DNA from: an uncultured Alphaproteobacteria bacterium
Lineage (GTDB): Bacteria; Pseudomonadota; Alphaproteobacteria; HIMB59
NCBI GenBank assembly: GCA_902521485.1
Contig: CABYRQ010000001.1
Location: 186,001 to 250,000 of the forward strand
DNA length: 64,000 nt
Direction: 5' to 3'
The notes under the pieces are model-generated. The model was given only the letters and a program-made list of their open reading frames with translations, ran no database searches and had not been told where the DNA came from. Shown here piece after piece: positions 7,933 to 16,062 of the stretch (position 1 is the stretch's first letter; each line of letters starts with the position of its first letter). The translations under genes and the position numbers were made by a program.

Positions 7933-8709
7933 TTGGTGCATTTGAATAAAATTAATTTAAATTCTGATATCGCAGAAAAAGATCTCAATTTTTTCGAGAC
8001 TGTTGATGCGCAGCTAATAAATAAAATTAGCTCTGCTAATCTTTCCTGTTTATATCATGGGGGGACAAAAGACGTTGTTTTTAAAGCACTAAGTTACTGT
8101 AAAACAAAACGTGTTTCAGTTGGCGCACATATTTCTTTTTTAGATAGAGATAATTTTGGGCGCACAAAAATTAATTGGAACAAAAAACTAATCCAAGAAA
8201 TTGTCAAAGACCAATTAATGTTTATGCATAATCTTGCCTCTGATATTAATTTTCCAGTAACACATGTTAAGCTTCATGGAGCTTTGAGTAATATGGCATG
8301 CGCTGACCAAGACCTTTCTAGTGAAATAGTAGATGTTTTAAAAAAAAATTACCCAACAATGATATTACTTGCACCAGCTTTAAGTGAACTTGCTAAAATC
8401 GGTATGAATAGCAACATACCCACCGCCCTTGAGATTTTTGCAGATCGCACATATGAAGATGATGCTAGTTTAACACCTCGTTCCATTAATGACTCTTTGA
8501 TAACAGATCCTAGAAGCGCCAAGGAGCACGTAAAAGCCATGCTTATACAAGGAGGGATTATCTCACGTAATGGTGATACTCTAAAAACAAATATTGATTC
8601 AGTGTGCGTTCACAGTGATACGCCTAATAGTGTTGAAATTTCTGAACAAATTTGCATACTCCTTCATGAAATGAAGATAAAAAAAGCAGCTCTTCCAGAA
8701 TTTTTCTAA
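7933..8709 (+). CDS. pxpA: 5-oxoprolinase subunit PxpA (LamB/YcsF family)
   Basis: This 258-residue LamB/YcsF-family protein begins with the family hallmark INLNSDIAE ('idLN.DlgE'). It continues with SVGAHISFLDRDNFGR and HVKLHGALSNMACAD, which carry the His/Asp residues of the metal-dependent polysaccharide-deacetylase-like barrel, and ALEIFADRTYEDDASLTPRS ('eaFADR.Y..dG.L..R'). It is the 5-oxoproline-binding catalytic partner of PxpBC. Unusually it is divergent from pxpBC instead of in one operon. No ATG precedes the conserved N-terminus; possible starts are TTG 7933, GTG 7936 or TTG 7942, so the exact start is uncertain by a few codons. Confidence 0.9.
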   Translation: MVHLNKINLNSDIAEKDLNFFETVDAQLINKISSANLSCLYHGGTKDVVFKALSYCKTKRVSVGAHISFLDRDNFGRTKINWNKKLIQEIVKDQLMFMHNLASDINFPVTHVKLHGALSNMACADQDLSSEIVDVLKKNYPTMILLAPALSELAKIGMNSNIPTALEIFADRTYEDDASLTPRSINDSLITDPRSAKEHVKAMLIQGGIISRNGDTLKTNIDSVCVHSDTPNSVEISEQICILLHEMKIKKAALPEFF

Positions 8710-8716
8710 GACTAAA

Positions 8717-9214
8717 ATGAATAATTATTTTTTTTACGGCACTCTTCGCTCTATTGCAATATTAGAGAAGGTTATAGGAGGAAAAACTGATCACTTAAAA
8801 ATAACTGAAGCTTTTGCACCAAAAAGTGAATTGCGTTTAGTCATTAATGAAAACTTCCCTGTAATAATCTTCGGTGAAAATTATTCTGGCGTTGAAGGTA
8901 TAGTGGTTAAAGGATTAAGAGAAGAAGATATAGCACGTATACGTTTTTTCGAGGATGTAGAGTTTTCTCCTAAAACAATGATTATAGACATAGGGGGAAT
9001 TCATGAAGAGGTTAATTATTTTTCACAAAAAGGAGTTGAGCCCTCTTTAGACCCTTGGTTCTACGATGAGTGGAAAGAAAAAGAGGAAGCTTTGTCCCTA
9101 GTGACAACTGATTTTTGGATGCAACTTTACGGAAAATATACAGCTGAAGAGGCAGATCAATATTGGAATGACGTAAAAAAGCAGGCATATCATCATTACC
9201 TCTCACAACAATGA
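8717..9214 (+). CDS. Gamma-glutamylcyclotransferase-like (AIG2/GGCT fold) protein
   Basis: This 165-residue protein starts NNYFFYGTLRSIAILEKVIG. The YGTLR loop (residues 7-11) is the substrate-binding hallmark of GGCT-fold proteins, and the acidic 'GVEGIVVKGLREEDIARIRFFED' region matches the 'G.vy.l....l..LD.fEg' part carrying the catalytic acid. Such enzymes release 5-oxoproline from gamma-glutamyl compounds, which fits its place directly after pxpA: the cluster would make and then hydrolyse 5-oxoproline. AIG2-like proteins can have other substrates, so the exact reaction is inferred from context. It overlaps the next gene by 4 bases. Confidence 0.75.
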   Translation: MNNYFFYGTLRSIAILEKVIGGKTDHLKITEAFAPKSELRLVINENFPVIIFGENYSGVEGIVVKGLREEDIARIRFFEDVEFSPKTMIIDIGGIHEEVNYFSQKGVEPSLDPWFYDEWKEKEEALSLVTTDFWMQLYGKYTAEEADQYWNDVKKQAYHHYLSQQ

Positions 9215-9768
9215 AAATTATTAATTTAATTTTCTTAATTTCTATATTTTTTACATTTAGTTCTTTATCTGATGAAACAACAAGTTGGGAATTATTAAAA
9301 GAGGGTGGTAAAGTAGTTTTTATTCGTCACGCATATGCTCCTGGAGGCGGTGATCCCAATAATTTTGAATTATACGATTGTTCAACACAAAGAAATTTAA
9401 ATGAACAAGGAATTAATCAATCTAAACAAATGGGTATATTATTTTCTAAATATTCTATTCCAATAGACTCTGTTTATTCCAGCGAATGGTGTCGTTGCAA
9501 AGAAACCGCTCGTCTGGCATTTGGAAATTTTGAGAGTTTAAGTGCCTTAAATTCAACATTTTCAGCTGATTATCAAAAAAACTATTCAAAACAAATGTCT
9601 GAATTAAATCAATTCATTAAAAATTGGGACGATAGTCAAGGTAATTTAATTTTTGTAACCCATTATGTAATTGTTGGTGGTTTTCTTGATTATTATCCAA
9701 GTTCAGGAGAAATGGTGATAACAGATAAATCTCTATCAGTTCTTGGCACTATTAAAATAAATTTTTAA
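9211..9768 (+). CDS. Exported histidine phosphatase family protein
   Basis: This 185-residue protein has a hydrophobic N-terminal signal (IINLIFLISIFFTFSSLSDE) and then the histidine-phosphatase core. VFIRHAYAPGG carries the phospho-acceptor His in an 'RH' motif (RHA in place of RHG), SSEWCRCKETA gives the second Arg region, and FVTHYVIVGGF supplies the second catalytic His ('vtH...i'). It probably acts in the periplasm on small phosphate esters; the substrate is unknown. It overlaps the preceding gene by 4 bases, and its stop interlocks with the stop of the convergent HupE-like gene in TTAA (9765-9768). Confidence 0.8.
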   Translation: MKIINLIFLISIFFTFSSLSDETTSWELLKEGGKVVFIRHAYAPGGGDPNNFELYDCSTQRNLNEQGINQSKQMGILFSKYSIPIDSVYSSEWCRCKETARLAFGNFESLSALNSTFSADYQKNYSKQMSELNQFIKNWDDSQGNLIFVTHYVIVGGFLDYYPSSGEMVITDKSLSVLGTIKINF

Positions 9769-10868
9769 AAGAATACTCTTTCAATAAACCAATATAAACC
9801 AATCATTGAAATTATAATTGAAATAGGAATTTGCAAAAATGCTCTATACCAACTTTGACGTGAAGGTCTTATAAAGATAATTGATGCTAAGATAATAATT
9901 GCTATCTGTGCTATTTCTACACCAATGTTAAATGAGATTAAACTTAAAACAAGTTGACTAGTATTTAACCCAATATCTCCCAGCACAAATGCAAAACCTA
10001 AACCATGAATTAATCCAAAAATAAAAATTATTAAATACCGAAGTAAAGTTGAACGTCTTTGAAATATATTCTCAATTGCAACATAGCTTATAGACAATGC
10101 TATTAACGGTTCAACAATAGTAGCAGGTATAAAAATTAAATTAAAACTAGCTAGAATAAGTGTGATCGAATGCGCAACTGTAAACATTGTGACTTGAAGT
10201 AATAAAGGTTTAAATTTGATGGCGTAAAAAAAGATACCTATTATGAATAAGATATGGTCAAGTCCCTTAGGAACAATATGCTCTATCCCTAAAACTAAAT
10301 ATTCAATTGTTGTACTTAAAGCTGAAGACCGTGTCTGTTGGGATATGAGTGATGATCTTTCAGCAGGTTGTAAATAAGTTGTAAATAAAACAGACTCTTT
10401 TGATAAATCCTCAAAATGTCTAATTACCACGGGACCCAATTCTTTTTCAAATTGAATGGTAAAAGACTCATCTTTTATTTCAAAACCTATGTTTAAAGTT
10501 GTATCTCTGGGAAATTCATCGTTTATTTCTTGAAAAGTATCTACATTTATTAAAGAAAGCGGAATAGTTTCATCTCCAATATTGATTTTAATCTTATCTG
10601 TAAATTTATTTTCATTTTCTATGACCATTTTCTCTACTTCTTCAGTGGAAAGGGCCCGTAACGCATCATATTTTTGAGATTGAGGTGAGTCGTTGGTATC
10701 CTGATATAAAGAGGCATCAATTTCAGAAAGAACAGTTTCTGCATTTAATTTAAATTCGATTGATGCATTTCCTTCAATAATGGTAATATCCATCACCGCG
10801 GGTTTAATTTCGTGTGAATGCAGAGGAGAGCTCAATATTAAAATTAGAAAAAATAAGTACTTAATCAT
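9765..10868 (-). CDS. HupE/UreJ-like membrane protein with a periplasmic N-terminal domain
   Basis: The start is taken as ATG 10866-10868 (MIKYLFFLILILSSPLHSHE...), which gives a normal signal peptide; a start eight codons upstream would overlap the divergent gene. After the signal comes a soluble region of about 180 residues, then the HupE/UreJ_2 membrane domain with about six or seven helices. It begins GLDHILFIIGIFFYA and includes TMFTVAHSITLILA, FGLIHGLGFAFVLG and SFNIGVEIAQIAIII. The His/Asp-rich helices resemble nickel/cobalt transporters. Known relatives are linked to hydrogenase or urease metallation, but neither enzyme is in this window, so metal uptake is inferred. It pairs head-to-head with a DUF4198-like gene. 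Confidence 0.8.
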   Translation of the reverse strand: MIKYLFFLILILSSPLHSHEIKPAVMDITIIEGNASIEFKLNAETVLSEIDASLYQDTNDSPQSQKYDALRALSTEEVEKMVIENENKFTDKIKINIGDETIPLSLINVDTFQEINDEFPRDTTLNIGFEIKDESFTIQFEKELGPVVIRHFEDLSKESVLFTTYLQPAERSSLISQQTRSSALSTTIEYLVLGIEHIVPKGLDHILFIIGIFFYAIKFKPLLLQVTMFTVAHSITLILASFNLIFIPATIVEPLIALSISYVAIENIFQRRSTLLRYLIIFIFGLIHGLGFAFVLGDIGLNTSQLVLSLISFNIGVEIAQIAIIILASIIFIRPSRQSWYRAFLQIPISIIISMIGLYWFIERVFF

Positions 10869-10874
10869 TCGGTC

Positions 10875-11708
10875 ATGTTTACCAAAATTCATCTAAAAAT
10901 TCTTTATATTTTTTTGCTCCTTATTGCTTATTCTATTAGAGCAAACGCTCATGAATTTTGGATCGAGCCTACGCAATATCAACTTAATGATGACTTAATA
11001 AATGCTCACTTGAGGGTAGGACAAGAATTTCAAGGTATGGTTTTAATGTATAATCCACAAGATTTTAAAACATTTAAAATAGTATCTGGATCCAAAAATA
11101 AAAAAGAAAAAATAAAGGGCATACTAGGTGATGTGCCTGCAATTAATATAACGACTAATTTAGACAATTTATTAATTATTTATCATGAAACTAAAGATAA
11201 ATATGTTGATTATAAAAAGTTTCAAAAATTCGAGGATTTTGTTAATGAAAAAGGTTACCAGCAACTAATCAATACTCATTTTGATAAAGGATTTCCCGAA
11301 AGTAATTTTATTGAGAGTTATCGTCGTTATGCAAAATCTCTTATTACACTAAATGGCAGTGAGGGGAAGGATAAAAAAATAGGACTTCTATTTGAATTTG
11401 TTTTAGACCAAAATCCTTACAAAGAATTGAATTCAAAGCAAATGAGTGGAACTTTATATTACAAAAAAAAACCACTAAAAAAAAATCTTGTTACAATTTT
11501 TTCGAAATATAAAAATACAAAGTTATCAATTGTAAATACCATAACGGATGATAAAGGAAAATTCACTTTTGATATTGAACCAGGAAGGGAATATCTTATA
11601 GATTCAGTTGTGATTTATCCATTAAAAGCAGACCCAGAAAAAAATGAGCCAATCTGGCATAGTGATTGGGCATCAACAACTTTCTTAATACCTGAAAATA
11701 ATCTTTAA
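10875..11708 (+). CDS. Exported DUF4198-like protein (possibly metal-uptake associated)
   Basis: This 277-residue protein has a clear signal peptide (hydrophobic residues 7-22, likely cleavage after ANA) followed directly by HEFWIEPTQYQLNDD. That HEFW start is typical of DUF4198 proteins, periplasmic beta-rich proteins often found next to nickel/cobalt transport genes. A second beta-rich region near residues 195-270 (LYYKKKPLKK..., TDDKGKFTFDIEPGREYLI) looks like a carboxypeptidase-regulatory-type fold. Its start lies 6 bases from the divergent HupE/UreJ-like gene, which supports a joint role with it. The biochemical function is not established. Confidence 0.7.
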   Translation: MFTKIHLKILYIFLLLIAYSIRANAHEFWIEPTQYQLNDDLINAHLRVGQEFQGMVLMYNPQDFKTFKIVSGSKNKKEKIKGILGDVPAINITTNLDNLLIIYHETKDKYVDYKKFQKFEDFVNEKGYQQLINTHFDKGFPESNFIESYRRYAKSLITLNGSEGKDKKIGLLFEFVLDQNPYKELNSKQMSGTLYYKKKPLKKNLVTIFSKYKNTKLSIVNTITDDKGKFTFDIEPGREYLIDSVVIYPLKADPEKNEPIWHSDWASTTFLIPENNL

Positions 11709-11738
11709 TTATTATTAATTAGTATAAAATAGATAATT

Positions 11739-12074
11739 ATGATTTTTGCTTTAAAAGTTTTATTAGCTGCTCTTGTGATTGCATTTGCAAGTTGGCTTTC
11801 CGGTAAAAAACCTGAGCTATCTGGATTTATTATTGCTCTTCCAATAGCGAGTATAATAGCCATAGCCTTCTCTTTCTTAGAGCATAAAAATACTGAAAAT
11901 ACTGTAATATTTGCAAAAAGCATTCTTATTGGAGTACCTGTCTCATATTTATTTTTCTTACCTTTTTTCTTTGCAAAAAATCTCAATATGAATTTTTGGT
12001 TAATTTACTTGATCGGATTGACTTTACTCGTAATAGGATATTTTGTTCATAAATATATTATGAGTTTAATTTGA
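11739..12074 (+). CDS. Small integral membrane protein of unknown function
   Basis: This 111-residue protein is almost entirely hydrophobic, with four probable helices: about 1-20, 28-47, 57-78 and 86-108. Short loops contain SGKKPELSGF and FLEHKNTENT. It resembles small bacterial DUF3147-like membrane proteins, but I am not certain of the family. Its stop codon is followed at once by the start of the glutathione transferase-like gene, so it is co-transcribed with it. Confidence 0.65.
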   Translation: MIFALKVLLAALVIAFASWLSGKKPELSGFIIALPIASIIAIAFSFLEHKNTENTVIFAKSILIGVPVSYLFFLPFFFAKNLNMNFWLIYLIGLTLLVIGYFVHKYIMSLI

Positions 12075-12689
12075 ATGTTTGAGTTATTTGCAGACTCAAC
12101 TCCAAATGCAAGAAAAATTTCAATAATGTTAGAGGAGATTAATGAGAGTTATGATTTGACTTTTATTAATTTAAATAAGGGTGAACAATTCAACGAGGAG
12201 TTTAAAAAAATTTCTCCATTTTCAAAAATTCCTGTTTTAAGACATAATAACGAGACCATATTTGAGTCTGGTGCTATCTTAATTTACTTGGCAAATTTAT
12301 CAGGAGAATTTTATGGCTCAAATCAAAGTTTAACAATTCAGTGGCTGATGGCTCAAATGGGTTATATAGGCCCAATGTTAGGTCAGCATCATCAATTTCA
12401 TCATTATAATCCAGGTAAAAGTGATTTTGGTGAAGATAGATATTTTAAAATCGCAGAGACAATATACAAAAATTTAGATGATCATTTATCTATAAATGAA
12501 TATTTGGCAAATGAATATTCAATTGCAGATATTGCAACATTTCCTTGGATCGCTAGACATCCAATTCATGATATAGGTCTGAATAAATATATCAATCTAT
12601 TGCGTTGGTATAATCAAATATCACTTAGACCTGCTGTCTTAAAGGGATATGATCTATTTAAAGATGGCTCAATACCACCACCAGCATAA
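12075..12689 (+). CDS. Glutathione S-transferase family protein
   Basis: This is a 204-residue protein with an N-terminal thioredoxin-like domain (residues 1-78) and a helical C-terminal domain. Visible GST features are SPFSKIPVLRHNNETIFESGAIL, with the cis-Pro before VL and the E-S-G/A pair that binds the glutathione gamma-glutamyl group, and YSIADIATFPWIAR in the C-terminal domain ('siADia..pw'). The sequence HQFHHYNPG in between resembles the YfcG/Ure2-like subgroup, which often has disulfide-reductase activity. Gene order suggests co-transcription with the flanking membrane protein and DCC-type thiol oxidoreductase. Confidence 0.85.
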   Translation: MFELFADSTPNARKISIMLEEINESYDLTFINLNKGEQFNEEFKKISPFSKIPVLRHNNETIFESGAILIYLANLSGEFYGSNQSLTIQWLMAQMGYIGPMLGQHHQFHHYNPGKSDFGEDRYFKIAETIYKNLDDHLSINEYLANEYSIADIATFPWIARHPIHDIGLNKYINLLRWYNQISLRPAVLKGYDLFKDGSIPPPA

Positions 12690-12694
12690 TCAAA

Positions 12695-13030
12695 ATGAAA
12701 GTATACTTTAATGGTTCATGTAATATTTGTAATGCAGAGATAAGTCACTATAAAAAGAAAACCTGTAATATAAACTATGTTGATATTTCAAAAAATAAAG
12801 ATGAGCATATAAATCATCTCTCCAAAAAAGAATTATTTAGAAGAATGCATGTATATCATGATGGAAAAATTGTTTCTGGATCAGAGTCCTTTTTAGTTTT
12901 ATGGGATACAATTCCAAAATGGAGATACCTGTCTTTATTGTTGAAGCTACCATTATTTAGACAATTATGGAAAATTGCATACGAAGGACTAGCTTTACTA
13001 CTTTATTTGAAAAACAAAAAGAAAATTTAG
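12695..13030 (+). CDS. DCC family thiol-disulfide oxidoreductase-like protein (DUF393)
   Basis: This 111-residue protein begins VYFNGSCNICNAEISHYKKK. The 'YfdG.C..C' start with CNIC at residues 10-13 is the DUF393/DCC hallmark. Later FRRMHVYHDGKIVSGSESFLVLW matches the second conserved block of the family ('..mh......g.v..G..A...lw'). It is thioredoxin-like and predicted to be a redox protein, partner unknown. It lies 5 bases downstream of the GST-like gene. A perfect 13-bp inverted repeat lies directly after its stop. Confidence 0.8.
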   Translation: MKVYFNGSCNICNAEISHYKKKTCNINYVDISKNKDEHINHLSKKELFRRMHVYHDGKIVSGSESFLVLWDTIPKWRYLSLLLKLPLFRQLWKIAYEGLALLLYLKNKKKI

Positions 13031-13031
13031 T

Positions 13032-13067
13032 AGAACCATTCTTGAAGAAAACCACAAGAATGGTTCT
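13032..13067. terminator. Perfect 13-bp inverted repeat between convergent genes (hairpin, possible terminator)
   Basis: AGAACCATTCTTG at 13032-13044 is exactly complementary to CAAGAATGGTTCT at 13055-13067, with a 10-base loop. It begins one or two bases after the stop of the DCC gene and lies before the convergent folC end. No U-run follows on either strand, so it is not a textbook intrinsic terminator; it could be a bidirectional hairpin that protects 3' ends or works with Rho. A short palindrome CACTATATAGTG lies further on at 13161-13172. Confidence 0.55.
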
Positions 13068-13179
13068 GGAGGATTAAGGTTAGTTATTAATTCCTACTTT
13101 TCTGAGAAAATTTAGATCAATCAATATATCTTTATAAATGGGGATATTTTTGCTATTTGGCACTATATAGTGAGAAAAT

Positions 13180-14427
13180 CTAATTTTTTAAACGATTTAA
13201 TTTTATCACTTCACCAATAAAATATAATGATCCTCCAAAATAAATTGTGGTCTGATTTGATGAGAATTTATTAATCATTTTAAATGAATCTGTTAAGGAA
13301 TTTGCAAAATAGAGTTTCAGGTATTTGGGCAGCAAATCCTCAGTGATAGAGTTTTCCTCGTTCATTTTAACAACAATTATTTTATTAAAATGATTTGATA
13401 AGTTAGAAAGCATCTGAATATATTTTTTATTTTTTAAAAAAGAGCATATGAGTATCTTCCTAATTTTTGGTAATGATTTAATTAATGCTTTCATGCCATC
13501 GATATTGTGAAAGCCATCTAAATAAATATTTTTATATTTCTTTATTTTTTTATTTAAAAGTCCGCTCTTAATTTGCTGCAATCTCCCAGGCCACTCACAA
13601 TTCATCAACGCTTTTTCTGTTTTTTCTATTACAAATTTTTCTTTCAATATATTCCTTGCTAAATGTATTGCTAATCCAGCATTAATTAATTGATGTGATC
13701 CTAATAAACTTAATTTTGATAAATTAACTCTTATATCATTCGATAAATAAAAATTAGATTTTATTTTCCAATGAATATTAAATAGATTTGCAGCTAATTT
13801 TCTTTTTTTTAATTGTGACTTAATATATTTCATAACATTTGTTTTCTGTCGATTAATAAAAATTGTACTTTTTGGATTTAATATTCCTAATTTCTCAAAA
13901 GCAATTTGATCCAATGAATTTCCTAAATAATCTTGATGATCTAAAGAAATTGGAGTAATAGCTGCATACTTTGATTTTTTTAAAATATTTGTAGCATCAA
14001 ATCTTCCTCCAAGCCCAACTTCTAATATTAGATAGTCAGCTTTATGATCTTGAAAAGCTTTAAACGCCGCCGCAGTAGTGATTTCAAAAAACGTTATCAA
14101 ATTTCCTTCATTTTTATCTTCGCAAAACTTCAAATATTCTAATAATTTTTGATTGGAAATTTCTTTAGATCTTAATTGAATTCTTTCATTAAATTTTACT
14201 AGGTGAGGAGTGGAGTACACGTGTGTTGAATAATCATGGTGATTGAGAATTGATTTTAAAATAGCTGCTGTTGAGCCTTTTCCATTAGTTCCAGCTATAT
14301 GAATGACTTTGGGCAGTAAATTTTCATCAAAATTGATTTTCTTTAAAAGTTTTTTAATTCTCCATAAAGATAAGTCTGAAAATTTTGGATGTAGATTTAG
14401 TAGTCTTTGAAAAATGGGATCTTTCAA
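13180..14427 (-). CDS. folC: Bifunctional folylpolyglutamate synthase / dihydrofolate synthase
   Basis: This 415-residue Mur-ligase-family enzyme adds glutamate to dihydropteroate and folates. The ATP-binding loop IHIAGTNGKGSTAAIL lies near residues 42-57, followed by YSTPHLVKFNERIQL and LEVGLGGRFDATNIL ('EvGlGGR.DaTN'), all diagnostic of FolC. The C-terminal ligase domain includes LDGFHNIDGMKAL near residue 303. The start appears to be TTG at 14425-14427, 4 bases after accD. The accD-folC pair, downstream of the trp genes, is the common alphaproteobacterial order. Confidence 0.93.
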   Translation of the reverse strand: MKDPIFQRLLNLHPKFSDLSLWRIKKLLKKINFDENLLPKVIHIAGTNGKGSTAAILKSILNHHDYSTHVYSTPHLVKFNERIQLRSKEISNQKLLEYLKFCEDKNEGNLITFFEITTAAAFKAFQDHKADYLILEVGLGGRFDATNILKKSKYAAITPISLDHQDYLGNSLDQIAFEKLGILNPKSTIFINRQKTNVMKYIKSQLKKRKLAANLFNIHWKIKSNFYLSNDIRVNLSKLSLLGSHQLINAGLAIHLARNILKEKFVIEKTEKALMNCEWPGRLQQIKSGLLNKKIKKYKNIYLDGFHNIDGMKALIKSLPKIRKILICSFLKNKKYIQMLSNLSNHFNKIIVVKMNEENSITEDLLPKYLKLYFANSLTDSFKMINKFSSNQTTIYFGGSLYFIGEVIKLNRLKN

Positions 14428-14431
14428 GAAT

Positions 14432-15277
14432 TTATTTTTTTACGAATGATAAAACTTTAGAAAGTGTTTGATTTAATTCTTTTCGATGGACAACCATATC
14501 AACCATTCCGTGTTCAAGGAGGTACTCGGCAGTCTGAAAATCCTCAGGTAATTGTTCCTTGATTGTCTCTTCGATAACTCTTTTTCCAGCAAAACCAATC
14601 ATACTTCCTTTTTCAGCAATGATAATATCTCCAAGCATCGCAAAAGAAGCACTCACACCTCCAGTAGTAGGGTGAGTTAGAACACTCACGTAAGGAATTT
14701 TATTTTGATCTAGCATATTTACAGCAGCAACTGTTTTAGGTAGTTGCATTAAACTTACAATACCTTCTTGCATCCTTGCACCTCCTGAAGAAGCAACAGA
14801 TATAAATGGACAATTCAAATTAACAGCGTTTTGACAACCAATTTTAAATGCTTCACCAACAAATTGACCCATTGAGCCACCCATAAAATTAAAATCTAAA
14901 ATAAAAACTACAACTTTTGTGCTTCCAATTTCACCTTTAGCTAAAATGGCGGCATCTTTTTGATCAGTTTTCTTTTGTGCAGCTTTCATCCTGTCTGTAT
15001 ATTTTTTAAGATCTTTAAATTTTAGAGGATCATTATTTTCAAAAGGTACTTCAATTAATTCATAATTTTCGTTATCAAATAAACTTTTTAATCTACTATT
15101 TACATCCATCCCCATATGAAAGTCACAGTATGAACAAACATTTAGATTTTCTTTCAAATCACTTACATACAAGGTTCTTTCTCCACATCCACACTTGGTC
15201 CATAAATCAGACGGAGGTTCTTTTCGATTAACAAGGGAGCTTAATTTAGGTTTTACATAATCTGTGAGCCAGTTCAT
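14432..15277 (-). CDS. accD: Acetyl-CoA carboxylase carboxyltransferase subunit beta
   Basis: This 281-residue protein starts NWLTDYVKPKLSSLVNRKEPPSDLWTKC. A four-cysteine zinc ribbon (CGCGERTLYVSDLKENLNVCSYC region, about 29-53) is typical of bacterial AccD, followed by the crotonase-like carboxyltransferase domain with SSGGARMQEG near residue 164 and LTHPTTGGVSASFAMLGD near 202. It transfers carbon dioxide from carboxybiotin to acetyl-CoA for fatty-acid synthesis, together with AccA, which is not in this window. Three bases separate it from trpA upstream. Confidence 0.95.
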   Translation of the reverse strand: MNWLTDYVKPKLSSLVNRKEPPSDLWTKCGCGERTLYVSDLKENLNVCSYCDFHMGMDVNSRLKSLFDNENYELIEVPFENNDPLKFKDLKKYTDRMKAAQKKTDQKDAAILAKGEIGSTKVVVFILDFNFMGGSMGQFVGEAFKIGCQNAVNLNCPFISVASSGGARMQEGIVSLMQLPKTVAAVNMLDQNKIPYVSVLTHPTTGGVSASFAMLGDIIIAEKGSMIGFAGKRVIEETIKEQLPEDFQTAEYLLEHGMVDMVVHRKELNQTLSKVLSFVKK

Positions 15278-15279
15278 TT

Positions 15280-16062
15280 TTAGATCTTAACCTCTTGAAT
15301 AAATTTTTTAAGGCTTTTAAGGTACTTATTAAAATCCATCTTTATATCAAAATATTTTTGAATTAGAGCTGAGCCAATTACAACACCATCTGCATTTGTT
15401 TTTTTCGATATATCAATGACATCTTTTTTAGACTTGATCCCAAATCCAACTAAAACGGGAACAGAAGACATTTTTTTTATAGATTTAACATTTTTATTTA
15501 TTTCTTTGTAATCTAATTTATTTGAACCAGTGATTCCAGTTGCAGATATGTAATAAATAAATCCTTTTGAATTTTTTAGAAGTTTTTTTGATCTTTTTTT
15601 ATCAGTCATTGGAGATATTAACTTGATCAAGTGGATGTTATTTTTAGACAATGACTTTTTGATTGCATCTTCTTCTTCAAAAGGCAAATCAACAATTATT
15701 ATACCATCGACAATACTTTTAATATTTTTGATGAATTTATTTAATCCAAATTTACGGACAGTATTTAAATAACACATAATAACAAATGAAGTATTATTTT
15801 TAGATTTACTTAATTCTTTAATTAAATTAAGTGATTGTTGTGTTGATAATTTTGATCTAAGTGCAAGTTTGTTTGCCTCTTGGATAATAGGCCCATCTGC
15901 CATAGGATCAGAAAAGGGAAGCCCAAACTCAATAATATTTGGTTGATGAGATAACATTTCATTAAAAACCTTTTTACTTTGATTTAATGTAGGAAACCCA
16001 CACGTCATAAATAACGAGAGTATTTTCTTCTTAGGAAGAGAGTCTAGATTATTCATCTGCAT
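15280..16062 (-). CDS. trpA: Tryptophan synthase alpha chain
   Basis: This TIM-barrel protein of about 260 residues has [16 protein letters not shown] near the N-terminus, [22 protein letters not shown] (catalytic Glu in 'iElGiPfSDP.aDGp'), [12 protein letters not shown] with the catalytic Asp and [12 protein letters not shown] (phosphate-binding loop). It cleaves indole-glycerol phosphate and passes indole to TrpB. The frame allows starts at TTG 16065, ATG 16062 or ATG 16056; an AGGA just upstream favours one of the ATGs. All of them overlap the end of trpB, so the pair is translationally coupled, as expected for a complex with fixed stoichiometry. Confidence 0.93.
   Translation of the reverse strand: MQMNNLDSLPKKKILSLFMTCGFPTLNQSKKVFNEMLSHQPNIIEFGLPFSDPMADGPIIQEANKLALRSKLSTQQSLNLIKELSKSKNNTSFVIMCYLNTVRKFGLNKFIKNIKSIVDGIIIVDLPFEEEDAIKKSLSKNNIHLIKLISPMTDKKRSKKLLKNSKGFIYYISATGITGSNKLDYKEINKNVKSIKKMSSVPVLVGFGIKSKKDVIDISKKTNADGVVIGSALIQKYFDIKMDFNKYLKSLKKFIQEVKI

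Noticed and set aside
11705-11986. Minus-strand frame of 93 codons
   Set aside because: It lies antisense to the small membrane protein gene and has no recognisable protein character.
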